The notes under the pieces were generated by a model. The model saw only the letters and a list, made by a program, of their open reading frames with translations. It was not told the DNA's origin and made no database searches. This document shows positions 26,084 to 36,496 of a stretch of DNA of 64,000 nucleotides, piece by piece (positions within the stretch are counted from its first letter, which is position 1; each line of letters opens with the position of its first letter). This DNA comes from UBA8337 sp038143435 (GTDB taxonomy: Bacteria > Pseudomonadota > Alphaproteobacteria > RS24). The stretch spans positions 1-64,000 of the forward strand of contig JAYQLX010000004.1 in the NCBI GenBank assembly GCA_038143435.1, in the 5' to 3' direction. The translations under genes were made by a program, and so were the position numbers.

Positions 26084-27817
26084 CTAACGCAATTCGTCTT
26101 GCGGTGTCACGCCGATAACGTCAAAACCTGAGCGTAAAGTGAGCGCAGTGGCGCGAATGAGCGCCAGCCGCGCCATGCTACCGGCCTCGTCATCTTCCTG
26201 AATAAACCGTAATTGAAGCTCTTCCTTGCCGAGATTCCAAAGCCCGTGAAAGGCGGCTGCCAAATCCATCAAATAAAAGGCGACGCGATGCGGCTCGCGC
26301 GCTTGTGCCGCCGCCGCCAGCATGCGCGGATAAGTGCCGAGCAATTGAATAAGCCCCAATTCCGCCTCATGCGTGAGCGCATCAAACGATGCGCCTGCCA
26401 AATCGGCATCGTCAACTTGCCAGCCCAATTCGCGGGCGTTTTTCATCACGGAAAAAATGCGCGCATGAGCATATTGCACATAGAAAACCGGATTATCGCG
26501 GCTTTTGTCCTTCACCAAATCAAAATCAAAATCGAGCGGCGCATCGCTTTTGCGGGTCAGCATCATGAAGCGCACCGCATCTTTACCGACTTCATCGACG
26601 ACTTCGCGCAAAGTGATAAAGCTACCCGCGCGTTTCGACATTTTCACCGGCTCGCCGCCGCGCATCAGCTTGACCAAATTGCAAATCTTGACCTCAAGCT
26701 GCGCTTCGCCATCAGTGATGGCATTGACCGCCGACTGCATGCGCTTGATATAACCAATATGGTCTGCGCCCCAGACATCAATCATTTGCGCAAAGCCGCG
26801 CTGATATTTGTCAAAATGGTATGCAATATCGGGCGCAAAATACGTCCAACTGCCGTCTGATTTCTTCAATGCGCGGTCGCTATCGTCACCAAATTCGGTT
26901 GATTTAAACAAGGTTTGCGGGCTTGGCTCCCAATCGGGCGGCGGTTCTTTGCCTTTTGGTGGCTCTAAAACACCTTGATAAATCAATTCTTTAGCGGTCA
27001 GTTCATCAAGCGCCTTATCAACTGAAGAATCATCATGCAGCGCCTGCTCGGAGCTAAAGAAGTCATGCACCACGCCGAGCGCCGCCAAATCCTCGCGGAT
27101 CATATCCATCATCATCGGCAAGGCGACCGACTTTGCCATTGCAAGTGAAGCGGCCTCATCTTCGGGCAATTCCATCGCCGCCAGTTTTTCGCCAACCGGC
27201 ACCAAATAATCGCCCGGGTAAAGCCCATCGGGAATATCGCCAATGGTTTCGCCTTTTGCCTCGCGCATGCGCAGCAAGGCCGACTGCGCCAACACATCAA
27301 CCTGCGCGCCTGCATCATTGATATAATACTCACGCGCCACATCGCTGCCGGTTTTTTCCAGTAGCCGTGCCAGCACATCACCGACCACCGCGCCACGCGC
27401 ATGGCCGACATGCATCGGGCCGGTCGGGTTGGCCGAGACATATTCAACGTTCACCTTATCGCCACCCTCGCCGTCGCCATAGGCCTCGCCGCTATTTAGA
27501 ATATGCGGCACAAGCTGATGCCATGCCGCCTTATCCAGTCGTAAATTGACAAAGCCCGGCCCGGCAATCTCTGCCGTTTCAACCAAATTCGATTGCAGCA
27601 ATGCGTCGACCAGCAATTCCGCCAAATCGCGCGGCTTCATTTCGGCCGCTTTGGCCAGCACCATTGCCGCATTGGTCGCCATATCGCCATGCGCGGCCTC
27701 GCGCGGCGGCTCCACCGTCAAGCGCGACATATCCAAGCCTTCAGCCAGCTTGCCCTGCGCCTGCAAAGCGGCCAGCGCAGCGCGGATTTCCGTTTCCATT
27801 TCAGCGAAAAGATTCAT
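26084..27817 (-). CDS. argS: Arginyl-tRNA synthetase
   Basis: Class I synthetase of 577 residues. Seen: the NPTGPMHVGHARGAVVGD HIGH motif near residue 130, VWGADHIGYIKRM, the KMSKRAGSFITLREVVDEVG KMSK motif near 400 and the C-terminal anticodon-binding helical domain. It follows dgt by nine bases on the same strand. Confidence 0.98.
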   Translation of the reverse strand: MNLFAEMETEIRAALAALQAQGKLAEGLDMSRLTVEPPREAAHGDMATNAAMVLAKAAEMKPRDLAELLVDALLQSNLVETAEIAGPGFVNLRLDKAAWHQLVPHILNSGEAYGDGEGGDKVNVEYVSANPTGPMHVGHARGAVVGDVLARLLEKTGSDVAREYYINDAGAQVDVLAQSALLRMREAKGETIGDIPDGLYPGDYLVPVGEKLAAMELPEDEAASLAMAKSVALPMMMDMIREDLAALGVVHDFFSSEQALHDDSSVDKALDELTAKELIYQGVLEPPKGKEPPPDWEPSPQTLFKSTEFGDDSDRALKKSDGSWTYFAPDIAYHFDKYQRGFAQMIDVWGADHIGYIKRMQSAVNAITDGEAQLEVKICNLVKLMRGGEPVKMSKRAGSFITLREVVDEVGKDAVRFMMLTRKSDAPLDFDFDLVKDKSRDNPVFYVQYAHARIFSVMKNARELGWQVDDADLAGASFDALTHEAELGLIQLLGTYPRMLAAAAQAREPHRVAFYLMDLAAAFHGLWNLGKEELQLRFIQEDDEAGSMARLALIRATALTLRSGFDVIGVTPQDELR

Positions 27818-27826
27818 GCGCGTCTT

Positions 27827-29011
27827 CTAAATCATCGTGTCGGAAATGTCGAACAAGCGGCGATGCTCTTCCATTGCAAAGCGGTCGGTCATACCGGCCA
27901 TATAATCGCAAATAATCCGTGCTTTCATGGTTTCATCACCGGCCAGCGCCGCACCGCGCCAATCCTCAGGCAGCACTTCGGGCTCGGCCAGATACAAGTC
28001 GAACAAATCGCGCATAATGCGGCGCGCCTTGCTCATTGAACCATTGACCGTGTGATGGCGATAAACGCGCGCATGCAGAAAACTTTTGATTTCACGATGC
28101 TTGGTTTCCATTTCTGGCGAAAAAACCGCCAGCGCGCGGCCCAGCTGGCGCACATCATCAGCCGTTTCCACCTTGTCCTTATTCAGCCCTTCGCGCACCA
28201 CACCGACCAAATCAGCAATCATAATGGAAATCATTTCGCGCACCAATTCATGGCGCACCAGCTTTTCGTCAATCTTGCCATGCGTTTTATCAATATCGGC
28301 CAGAATATCGCCGGTCAGCGGAAGCTGGCGCAAATCGTCAAGCGTAATCAGTCCGGCGCGAATGCTGTCGTCAATATCATGGTTATTATAGGCAATATCA
28401 TCAGACAGCGCCGCCACTTGCGCCTCCAGTGACGGCCAGCTTTCAAGCTGCAAATCTTGCACGGCGGCGTGTTCTTTGAGCGCGAAAGGCAAATCGTCAA
28501 TGTCCTCACCCTTGCCGAGCAACGGGCCATTATGTTTGACTAGCCCTTCCAAAGTCTCCCAGGTCATATTCAACCCATCAAATTGGATGTAACGCTTCTC
28601 CAATTTGGTGACGATACGGAGGGTTTGCGCATTGTGGTCAAAACCGCCAAAGGGCTGCATGGCTTCGTCCAGCGCATCTTCGCCTGCATGCCCGAAAGCG
28701 GTATGGCCGAGATCATGCGCCAATGATAGGGTTTCGGTCAGCTCCTCATCCAAGCCCAATTCACGCGCGATTGAGCGCCCGATTTGCGCCACTTCTAAAG
28801 AATGGGTCAGGCGCGTGCGGTAATAGTCGCCGACATGGGCAACGAAAACCTGCGTTTTATGCTTTAGCCGCCGAAATGCGCCGCAATGCAAAATGCGGTC
28901 GCGGTCGCGCTGATAAGGCGTGCGGGTTTTGCTCTCCGGCTCATTATGCTGCCGCCCGCGCGAGGCGTCGGGATGGCAAGCATAGGGGGCGTGATAAACG
29001 GCATGGTTCAT
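27827..29011 (-). CDS. dgt: Deoxyguanosinetriphosphate triphosphohydrolase-like protein
   Basis: HD-domain dNTP hydrolase of 394 residues, type 2 Dgt length. Seen: RDRILHCGAFRRLKHKTQVF, the metal-binding TRLTHSLEVAQIGRSIAR histidine, AHDLGHTAFGHAGE with the HD pair, and SDDIAYNNHDIDD with the final aspartate. It hydrolyses dNTPs to nucleoside and triphosphate and so helps set dNTP pools. Placement directly before argS is conserved. Confidence 0.95.
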   Translation of the reverse strand: MNHAVYHAPYACHPDASRGRQHNEPESKTRTPYQRDRDRILHCGAFRRLKHKTQVFVAHVGDYYRTRLTHSLEVAQIGRSIARELGLDEELTETLSLAHDLGHTAFGHAGEDALDEAMQPFGGFDHNAQTLRIVTKLEKRYIQFDGLNMTWETLEGLVKHNGPLLGKGEDIDDLPFALKEHAAVQDLQLESWPSLEAQVAALSDDIAYNNHDIDDSIRAGLITLDDLRQLPLTGDILADIDKTHGKIDEKLVRHELVREMISIMIADLVGVVREGLNKDKVETADDVRQLGRALAVFSPEMETKHREIKSFLHARVYRHHTVNGSMSKARRIMRDLFDLYLAEPEVLPEDWRGAALAGDETMKARIICDYMAGMTDRFAMEEHRRLFDISDTMI

Positions 29012-29048
29012 GCTTATTATTTAGGCCGCTTTGAGGCGTGAGGGAAGC

Positions 29049-29521
29049 CTAGCTGTCGAGAAAAGCGAAAATCCATCGTTCCAATTCGCCGGTCGAAACA
29101 CATGGGCCGGAGCGATACACCTCGCGACCGGCATAGCGGTCAAAAACTGAAAGTCGATAAGTGCCGGTCATGTAAATCGTCACCGATGTGCTGGGCGCAT
29201 CGCCACTGTGCCGCAATCCATAAACGGGCTGTCCGTGGCCGCCGCCAATTTGCCTTCAATATAGCCGGTTCTCTCGTCAATGCGTTCAATCGCCAATTCA
29301 TTGGCATCAAACCAACCAATGGCGCGCGCCCAAACGCGGTCAAACGGCTTTTTCAGCTGTTTGTTTTCAGACAGCCGCAAACTTTAGTCAGGCGGCGTGA
29401 CCTCAAGCTTGGTGCAGCTTGTCAGCGCCAACCCCAGCAAAAAAGTGATAATAAACGCCAGTAAAATCGGGAACAGTTCCCTGCGCCATCGCCACGCTTG
29501 TGTGTTCTTATTCTTGTCCAT
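29049..29521 (-). CDS. Putative lipoprotein, unknown function (in-frame stop and frameshift)
   Basis: Frames pieced together give a lipoprotein of about 157 residues. From the ATG at 29521: basic start, hydrophobic helix, lipobox ALTSC near residue 34. A TAA lies at 29384-29386, after which the same frame continues with a region containing FDRVWARAIGWFDANEL and IEGKLAAATDSPFMDCG. One missing G near 29203 (GTGGGC read as GTGGC) then links to a last stretch with TIYMTGTYRLSVFDRYAGR and a cysteine-containing tail ending at TAG 29049. I do not recognise the family. It looks like one exported protein in poor sequence rather than a long-dead gene, since coding character is kept throughout. Confidence 0.55.
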
Positions 29522-29599
29522 GACGACCTCTTTTTTCCCATTGTGCCACGCCACGCAACACACGGGAAGAAGTCTAATTTCAATAAGTTAAATGGAAGT

Positions 29600-30061
29600 T
29601 TATAAGTTCAACCGCAGCATCACCATATCGCGCGCCAGCAAGCCGTTTTCAATAATCGGTTCGGGATAGTTCAAGAAATAATCGCGCAAAATGCCGTCTT
29701 GCTTAAAGCCCAGCTTTTCATAAAGCCGTATCTGGTCGTGGCTGGTCGTTGATGTGCCGATTTTAACCCAGTCCGCGCCGCGCTCACGCGCAAGTTCAAC
29801 AACATGGTGAATAAGCGCGCTGGCCATGCCGTGCCGCCGCATCATCACTGTGGTGGCTATATTCTTGATTTCAAAACCGCCCTTAATCGGCACGATAACG
29901 CACATGGCGTAAGGCTCTTTCGCTTCGCCAATAATGAAAACCTCTGCCTCACCATGTTGCGGCGGCGTATAGGCCAGCACCGCGTCAAAATGCGGATCAG
30001 CATCAAGCAACAAATCCCAATGCGCGCGCGTCAATTCACCCTGATATTCGGTCACATCCAT
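29600..30061 (-). CDS. GNAT family N-acetyltransferase
   Basis: A 153-residue acetyltransferase. Seen: the IKNIATTVMMRRHGMASALIHHVVELARERG segment, which contains the acetyl-CoA-binding RxxGxA motif, then WVKIGTSTTSHDQIRLYEKLGFK, the fourth GNAT motif. Substrate unknown. The ATG at 30061 is the first AUG; a TTG three codons earlier is possible. It is divergent from erpA. Confidence 0.85.
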   Translation of the reverse strand: MDVTEYQGELTRAHWDLLLDADPHFDAVLAYTPPQHGEAEVFIIGEAKEPYAMCVIVPIKGGFEIKNIATTVMMRRHGMASALIHHVVELARERGADWVKIGTSTTSHDQIRLYEKLGFKQDGILRDYFLNYPEPIIENGLLARDMVMLRLNL

Positions 30062-30111
30062 AAACAGCAACTTATCTTGAATCGTTTCATGAACCGCCCT
30101 ATTTTCAACTT

Positions 30112-30438
30112 ATGCAGCAATTTGCCATTACCGAAAGCGCTGCAGCGCAAATCAGCAAAATTCTCGCTCAAGAAGCGGCGGGAAGCTGCTTGCGCGTGGC
30201 TGTGCAAGGCGGCGGCTGCTCCGGCTTTTCCTACGTGTTTTCAATCGATAGCGACAAAGCCGATGACGACCTCACCTTTGAACGCAACGGCGTGACCGTG
30301 CTGGTCGATGAAATGTCGATACAATATATGGAAGGCAGCGAGATAGACTGGGTTGATGATATGATTGGTGCCAGCTTTCAGATTAAAAACCCCAATGCCA
30401 CTGCCTCATGCGGCTGCGGCACCAGTTTCGACATATAA
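30112..30438 (+). CDS. erpA: Iron-sulfur cluster insertion protein, A-type carrier
   Basis: A 108-residue HesB/IscA family carrier that hands Fe-S clusters to apo-proteins. All three ligands are visible: GGGCSGFSYVF near residue 43 and the C-terminal CGCGTSFDI pair. It most resembles ErpA. Four bases separate it from xth. Confidence 0.93.
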   Translation: MQQFAITESAAAQISKILAQEAAGSCLRVAVQGGGCSGFSYVFSIDSDKADDDLTFERNGVTVLVDEMSIQYMEGSEIDWVDDMIGASFQIKNPNATASCGCGTSFDI

Positions 30439-30441
30439 ATC

Positions 30442-31236
30442 ATGAAACTTGCCAGTTGGAACGTGAATTCAATCAAAGCGCGCCTGCCCAATGTGCTGCG
30501 CTGGTTGGAAGAAGTGCAACCCGACGTGGTTGGTTTGCAAGAATTGAAATGCGTTGATGAGGCTTTTCCGCGCGCCGAGATAGAGGCACTTGGCTATAAT
30601 GTCGAGACGCATGGCCAGAAAACCTATAATGGCGTGGCGCTGCTGTCGAAACTGCCATTGGAAGATGTGACGCGCGGCTTGCCCGGTTTTGAAGATGAGC
30701 AATCGCGCTATATCGAGGCCGTTGTTTCAACCGATAAGGGCGCGCTGCGCGTTACCTCGATTTATCTGCCAAATGGCAACCCGACCGGCGATGACGGGCA
30801 GCACGAAAAATATGTCTACAAGCTGAACTGGATGGCGGCGCTGGAAAAGCACGCGCAGACCCTGCTCGGTTATGAAGAGGCTTTTGCCCTTTCCGGCGAT
30901 TTCAATGTTATTCCGGCACCGGAAGATTGCTATAGCCCGACCGCATGGGAAGGCGACGCGCTGTATCGCCCCGAGACTCATGCTGCGTTTCGGCGCATAA
31001 TCAATCTGGGCCTGACCGAGGCAGTGGCCTCATCAGCACAAACCGGCGATGACACCTATACGTTCTGGGATTACCAAGCCGGGGCTTGGCCGAAGAATAA
31101 CGGCATTCGTATTGACCATCATCTGCTCTCGCCACTGGCGGCAGACAGGTTTAACGGCTTCGACATTCACCGCCACACACGCGATTGGGAAAAACCCTCT
31201 GACCATGTGCCGGTAGTGATTGAGCTGGACGTTTAG
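30442..31236 (+). CDS. xth: Exodeoxyribonuclease III
   Basis: AP endonuclease and 3'-exonuclease of base excision repair. The 264-residue protein shows SWNVNSIKARL, the metal-binding LQELKC glutamate, NGVALLSK, SGDFNVIPAPED, RIDHHLL and the final PSDHVPVVIEL catalytic histidine. It overlaps the next gene by one base (TAGTG). Confidence 0.97.
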   Translation: MKLASWNVNSIKARLPNVLRWLEEVQPDVVGLQELKCVDEAFPRAEIEALGYNVETHGQKTYNGVALLSKLPLEDVTRGLPGFEDEQSRYIEAVVSTDKGALRVTSIYLPNGNPTGDDGQHEKYVYKLNWMAALEKHAQTLLGYEEAFALSGDFNVIPAPEDCYSPTAWEGDALYRPETHAAFRRIINLGLTEAVASSAQTGDDTYTFWDYQAGAWPKNNGIRIDHHLLSPLAADRFNGFDIHRHTRDWEKPSDHVPVVIELDV

Positions 31237-31982
31237 TGGAAACCATTCTCCTTTTTATTGCCGGATTGGTCGGCGGCACGATGAATGCGCTGGCCGGTGG
31301 CGGTAGCGGCATCACCTTTGCCGCGCTGGTTTTTACCGGCATGCCGCCGATTATCGCCAATGCCACCAACACCTTCGCTGCCACATTCGGCTATATCACC
31401 GGCGTGATTGGCTATCGCAAGCATATGGTCGGTTATTGGCGCGACCTCGCTTGGCAAATGCCGCTGGCTTTTATCGGCGGGCTGATTGGCGGTTGGGCAT
31501 TGCTGCAAACCGACCCTCAGCTTTTCGCGGCTGCCGTGCCGTGGCTGCTTTTACTGGCAACGCTTTTGTTCATGGCGGGGCCGCAATTGGAAAGCGCCGC
31601 CGTGCAACTGGGCGGAGCGCGGATGAAAGCCATCGGCGCTTTCGCCATTTTCCTCACCTGTATTTATGGCGGCTATTTTCAGGGCGGCTTCGGCATTCTC
31701 ACCCTCGCCGCTTTGTCGCTGGGCGGCTATACCGCCGTGCGCGCCATGAACGGCATGAAACTGCTTTTCGCCACCGTCTCCTCACTGGCGGCGATTTTCC
31801 TGTTTGCCGCTGAAGGCAAAATTGACTGGTTGGGCGGCCTCGCCGTGCTGGTCGGCATCGGCATTGGCAGCTATGGCGCGGCGCGGCTGACCGATTATGT
31901 CTCTGACGTCAGCGTCAAACGCGCCAGCCTATCTATCTGCTGGCTGGTCACGGCCTATGCGTTTTATTCGACTTACGGTTAG
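31236..31982 (+). CDS. TauE/SafE family sulfite/organic anion exporter
   Basis: A 248-residue inner-membrane protein with about seven or eight helices and the family's repeated glycine-rich motif: FIAGLVGGTMNALAGGGSG at the N terminus and GGYFQGGFGILTLAAL in the second half. Members export sulfite, sulfoacetate or related anions; substrate here is unknown. The GTG start shares a base with the xth stop. Its stop overlaps the valS stop by four bases. Confidence 0.88.
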   Translation: METILLFIAGLVGGTMNALAGGGSGITFAALVFTGMPPIIANATNTFAATFGYITGVIGYRKHMVGYWRDLAWQMPLAFIGGLIGGWALLQTDPQLFAAAVPWLLLLATLLFMAGPQLESAAVQLGGARMKAIGAFAIFLTCIYGGYFQGGFGILTLAALSLGGYTAVRAMNGMKLLFATVSSLAAIFLFAAEGKIDWLGGLAVLVGIGIGSYGAARLTDYVSDVSVKRASLSICWLVTAYAFYSTYG

Positions 31983-34649
31983 CCCAATCTTGCCAGCGCA
32001 GATTGCAGCTTGTCGCGGCGCGCTTCTTCTTCGGCAAGGCGCGCTTTGTTTTCTTCAATCACCGCTTCCGGTGCTTTATCCAAAAAGCCCTGATTGCCCA
32101 ACTTGCCGGAGATTTTCTTAATCTCGCCTTCGACTTTGCCAATGTCTTTGGTCAGGCGTGCCTTCTCGGCATCGACATCAATCACATCAGCCAAAGGCAG
32201 AGCTAAAGTAGCTTCCCGAGAACGGCCTGCACCGCGCCCTCAGGCACGGCATCGGCTTCAGAAATATCGGCCAAGCGCGCCAAACGCTTCAACACGGCAT
32301 TGGTTTCGCTCAAGCGTTTTTGCGTGGCGGCATCCGCGCCGACAACCACCAGCGGCACTTGCGCACCGGCCGGCACATTCATCTCAGAGCGCACTGAACG
32401 GATTTCACCGATTGCCTCAATCAGCCAATTGATTTCAGTGCATCCGCTGCTTGATTGATTAGGCTATCAGACAGGCTCGGCCAAACATCGAGCATCAAAT
32501 GATTGTCGCGCTTGGCGGTTTTGGCCCACACTTCTTCGGTAACGAACGGCATGAACGGGTGCAGCAAGCGCAGGGCTTGGTCCATCGCCCATTTCGTGGC
32601 GGCTTGCACTTCAGCTTTTGCAATAGCATTGTCACTATGCAAGGCGGGCTTGGCCAGCTCGACATACCAGTCGCAAAAGCTGTTCCAGATAAATTGATAA
32701 ACGCCGTTGGACGCATCGTTAAAGCGATAGGCCTCCAATGCAATGGTGACGGCGTTTTGCGCGCGCACCACTTCGCCGACCAGCCATTGCGTGAGCGGCA
32801 ATGAGGCTTTGGCAGGGTCGAAATCATCCGCCTCAAAACAATCATTCATCTCGCAGAAGCGCGCGGCATTCCAAAGCTTGGTGGCAAAATTGCGATAACC
32901 TTCAACACGGCTTTCGGCCAGCTTGATGTCGCGCCCCATCGCTGCCATTGCCGACAGGGTAAAGCGCAGCGCATCGGCACCGTATTTGTCCATAATCTCA
33001 AGGGGGTCAACCACATTGCCCTTGGATTTGGACATTTTCGCGCCCTTTTCGTCGCGCACCAGCGCATGCACATAGACGGTGTGGAACGGCACTTCATCTT
33101 TGAAATGCAGACCACTCATCATCATGCGGGCGACCCAGAAGAAAATAATATCGAAGCCGGTGACCAGCACATCGGTTTTGTAATGGCGTGCCAATTCCGG
33201 CGTTTCATCCGGCCAACCCAAAGTCGAGAACGGCCACAGCGCGGAAGAGAACCACGTGTCGAGCACATCTTCATCGCGTGTCAGGGCAACGCCCTCACCT
33301 GCTTGCGATTGCGCCGCTTCTTCGCTTTCGGCGACAAACACATTGCCGTCTTCGTCATACCAAGCGGGAATTTGATGCCCCCACCAAAGCTGGCGCGAAA
33401 TACACCAGGGCTGGATATTGTTCATCCACTCGAAATAGGTTTTGTCCCAATTGGGCGGCACGAATTTGGTCGCACCACTTTTCACCGCTTCAATCGCCGG
33501 TTTCGCCATAGTCTCGGCATCGACATACCATTGGTCGGTCAGCCACGGCTCAATCACCTGATTGGAGCGGTCGCCATAAGGCACCATATGCGTATCCGGC
33601 TCGATTTTATCGACCAGCCCCAGCCCTTCCAGCGTCGCAACAATCTTTTTGCGCGCCTCATAGCGGTCAAGCCCGTGCCAGTCATCTTTGCTGTCCATCG
33701 TGTCGAAAGCTTCATCGGACAAATCAACGGCGGCGTGTTGGTCGAGCATATTTATCGCGGCCAGCCCGCAGCGCTTGCCGACTTCAAAGTCATTAAAGTC
33801 ATGCGCCGGTGTGATTTTCACCGCACCCGACCCTTTTTCAGGGTCGGCATATTCATCCGCCACAATCGGGATAAGCCGCCCGACAATCGGCAATACGACA
33901 TTTTTACCAATAAATCTTTGTAGCGCTCATCGTCAGGATGCACGCCAACGCCGGTATCGCCCAACATGGTTTCGGGGCGCGTGGTGGCGACGGTAATATG
34001 ACCACCCCCATCTTCCAGCGGATAATTGAAATGCCAGAGATGCGAATTGGTTTCGCGCTGCTCGACTTCAAGGTCGGAAATCGCCGTCAACAGGCCCGGG
34101 TCCCAATTAACGAGGCGTTTGTCTTTGTAAATCAGCCCCTGCTCATACAGCGTCACGAACACTTTAAGCACGGCTTTGGACAAGCCCCTCATCCATGGTG
34201 AAGCGCTCGCGGCTCCAATCGCATGACTTGCGCCGAGACGGCGCAGCTGGCGGGTAATGGTCGAGCCGCTTTCTTCTTTCCATTGCCAAACGCGCTCCAA
34301 GAAATTTCTCGCGGCCCATTTCGCGGCGGCTTTCATTGCCCTGCTCGGCCAATTGCCGCTCAACCACCATTTGCGTCGCAATGCCGGCATGGTCTGTGCC
34401 CGGCTGCCACAACACATCGCGCCCACGCATGCGCTCAAAACGGCACAATATATCTTGCAGCGTATTGTTCAGCGCATGGCCCATATGCAAGCTGCCCGTC
34501 ACATTGGGCGGCGGAATTACAATGGTGTAAGGCTCAGCTTCAGGTACGCGACCGGCTTTGAAACAGCCCTCGTTTTCCCACGCCTCGTAAAGGCGGGTTT
34601 CGATTGCCGTCGGGTCAAAAGTTTTGTCGAGCTTGCTACTGTCAGCCAT
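31979..34649 (-). CDS. valS: Valyl-tRNA synthetase (several sequence frameshifts)
   Basis: Class I synthetase of about 890 residues. All regions are present in order but in changing frames: N terminus with PPPNVTGSLHMGHALNN (HIGH motif) from 34649; WQPGTDHAGIATQ; editing domain; KMSKSKGNVVDPLEIMDKYG near 33030; anticodon-binding domain; and the C-terminal coiled coil up to 31979. Shifts are needed near 34305, 34225, 34185, 33895, 32425 and 32210; the last is a missing G in a G run. Such breaks in an essential gene with intact protein-level conservation point to sequence error. It ends the pcm-tolC-popZ-valS operon. Confidence 0.95.
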
Positions 34650-34702
34650 TATCTATCACGTGCGGTTACCTGCTCGTGAGTTACACCAAGCCGATGCTTA
34701 CA

Positions 34703-35071
34703 TCAAGTCGCTGGCCCGGTTTCCGAGGTGGCTTCTTCCGTGCTTTCATTGCGCGCAACCGCCATTTGCACCAGCCCTTGTATTTCTTCGCGCATCAGCC
34801 GTTCGACCAATGGCGGTAAATTGCGATCCAGCCAGTCCTGCAATAGCGGGTCGAGCCTTTCCAATATCAAGGCCTCCAACACTGTCGGCGGTTTTTCCTC
34901 GCCGCCGGTCAGCCGGTCAAGCGCGGCAAAAATGCGTTCGCGCGCCTGTTTTGAGAAAGTGCCGGTGCCCGGTTCGCCAGTCAGTATTTCTTCATCAGCC
35001 GACAAAATGCGCCGAATGGCACCGATGGTTTCATCCGTATTGTCGCCCTCAGCGAGCGTCGCTTCGTCCAT
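34703..35071 (-). CDS. popZ: PopZ/DUF2497 family cell-pole organising protein
   Basis: A 122-residue acidic protein. The N-terminal helix ETIGAIRRILSADEE and the C-terminal helices LDPLLQDWLDRNLPPLVERLMREEI are the two conserved parts of PopZ, separated by a short linker. In Caulobacter PopZ forms the polar matrix that anchors the ParB-bound origin. The place between tolC and valS is the usual one in alphaproteobacteria. The ATG at 35071 is chosen because the conserved helix begins just after; the longer frame runs into tolC. Confidence 0.88.
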   Translation of the reverse strand: MDEATLAEGDNTDETIGAIRRILSADEEILTGEPGTGTFSKQARERIFAALDRLTGGEEKPPTVLEALILERLDPLLQDWLDRNLPPLVERLMREEIQGLVQMAVARNESTEEATSETGPAT

Positions 35072-35120
35072 AACCGTCTCCGTTGTCAGAACGCCAACAG
35101 CCCGAAAGGCACAAACGCAA

Positions 35121-36454
35121 TTACTGTTCTTTAGAAATATCTGCCGCTTCAATACGCAAACGCTTGGCCGTTAACCGCCCCGTTGTGGCCAGCAGATTAT
35201 ACGCGGCCACATATTGATTGCGTTCAGCTTGCACCAGAGACACCCGCGCATCAAGCAGGCTTTGCTCCGCATTCAAAACATCGAGATTGGTGCGCGTGCC
35301 GAGCGTGTTTTCCTGCCGCACACCTTCAAGCGCCAGTTCAGAGGCTCTTATTTGTTCCTGCGTTGCTTCAATTGCCGATTTGGTGGCTTGCATATTGTTC
35401 CACGCAACAATCACCTCGCGCTCAACCGTATTGGAGGCGATATGAACATTTTGCGTTAGCGCATCGCTAACATCTTGCGAGGCCGAAATCGCGGCAATGG
35501 ATTTACCGCCGAGAAAAATCGGCACGGTCACGTTCATTTGCAGCGAGGCTACTTCGCTCTCCAGCCCCTTAGAACTCAATGATGGGTCTTCCGTCTTGCT
35601 GTATCGGCCGGTCAGATTAATTTGAGGCAACACACTACCGACCGTGCTGTAGCTGGTATATTTGCCGCTTTTCGACATTTCCTGCGCATTTTTCAAATCG
35701 GGGTTCTCGCGCCGCGCCGTTTGAATGGCTTTTTCAAGCGAGCGTGGCAAACGTGGCAGTTTGACCGGATTTTCCAGCGCGGCAGGTTCAATGCCCACCA
35801 ATTCACGATAAACCGCTTCTGCCCCGCGTAAGGCGGCTTTGCGCCCAGCTTTGGCCGATTTTGCGCCGGCCACGGCAGCGCGAGATTGCGCGACATCGGT
35901 GCGCGTGCCGACACCGACCGAAAAGCGGTCTTGCACCGCTTCCAATTGTTTTTCCAAAACATTGAGATTTTTATCGACGCAAGTCCAAAACCGAGCGCGA
36001 TTGAATAACATCCAGATGCGCCGCCACGGCACTGAGGAAAATTTGCTGTTCCGTGCTTTTCAGCTTCGCTTGCTCGGCCTTAACTTCAGCCCGCTTGCTG
36101 CGAAACGCGTTCAGGTTCTTGCCACTGGTAAAAAGCTGCTGCGTGACTTGTAAGCCATAGCTGTCACTGTCCAAATCGCCACCTGAATTCGGCATGTCGA
36201 CACCGGTGCGGTAGTTTTTCACTTCCGTATCGCTGCGGGTCTCCGTCGCAAAGGCGGTGACCTGCGGCAGCATGTCGGACAGCGTAACGAATTGTTCTTT
36301 ATAACGCGCATCATAGGTTGACGTAGCCGCCGCCAAAGCAGGATTGCGCGCCAAAGTCTGCGATAAGGTTTCTTCCAATGAAACAGCTAAAAGCGGCGCT
36401 GGTCGCAAAAACCGAAAGCGACAAACCCAGCAATGTTGTTTTTATTGTTTTCAT
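35121..36454 (-). CDS. tolC: Outer-membrane efflux channel TolC (frameshifted)
   Basis: An outer-membrane factor of about 444 residues. From ATG 36454 a signal peptide ends at AATSAAF-like residues; one extra base near 36388 shifts into SLEETLSQTLARNPALAAA; a second shift near 36000 leads to the DKNLNVLEKQLEAVQDRFSVG repeat, TRTDVAQSRAAVAGAK, and the second repeat with LGTRTNLDVLNAEQSLLDARV. The two TolC-type halves with these TRTD and RTNLDVLNAE motifs are diagnostic. It would serve type I secretion and multidrug efflux. It follows pcm, as in other alphaproteobacteria. Confidence 0.92.
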
Positions 36455-36496
36455 AAACTCATCCCGCCTGATTCTAAAAAGCGTATCAAGCCGTGC

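Noticed and set aside
31979..34649. Programmed frameshifting or a split valS
   Set aside because: At least six shifts in both directions, several near short homopolymer runs, in an essential gene; sequencing error explains them better.
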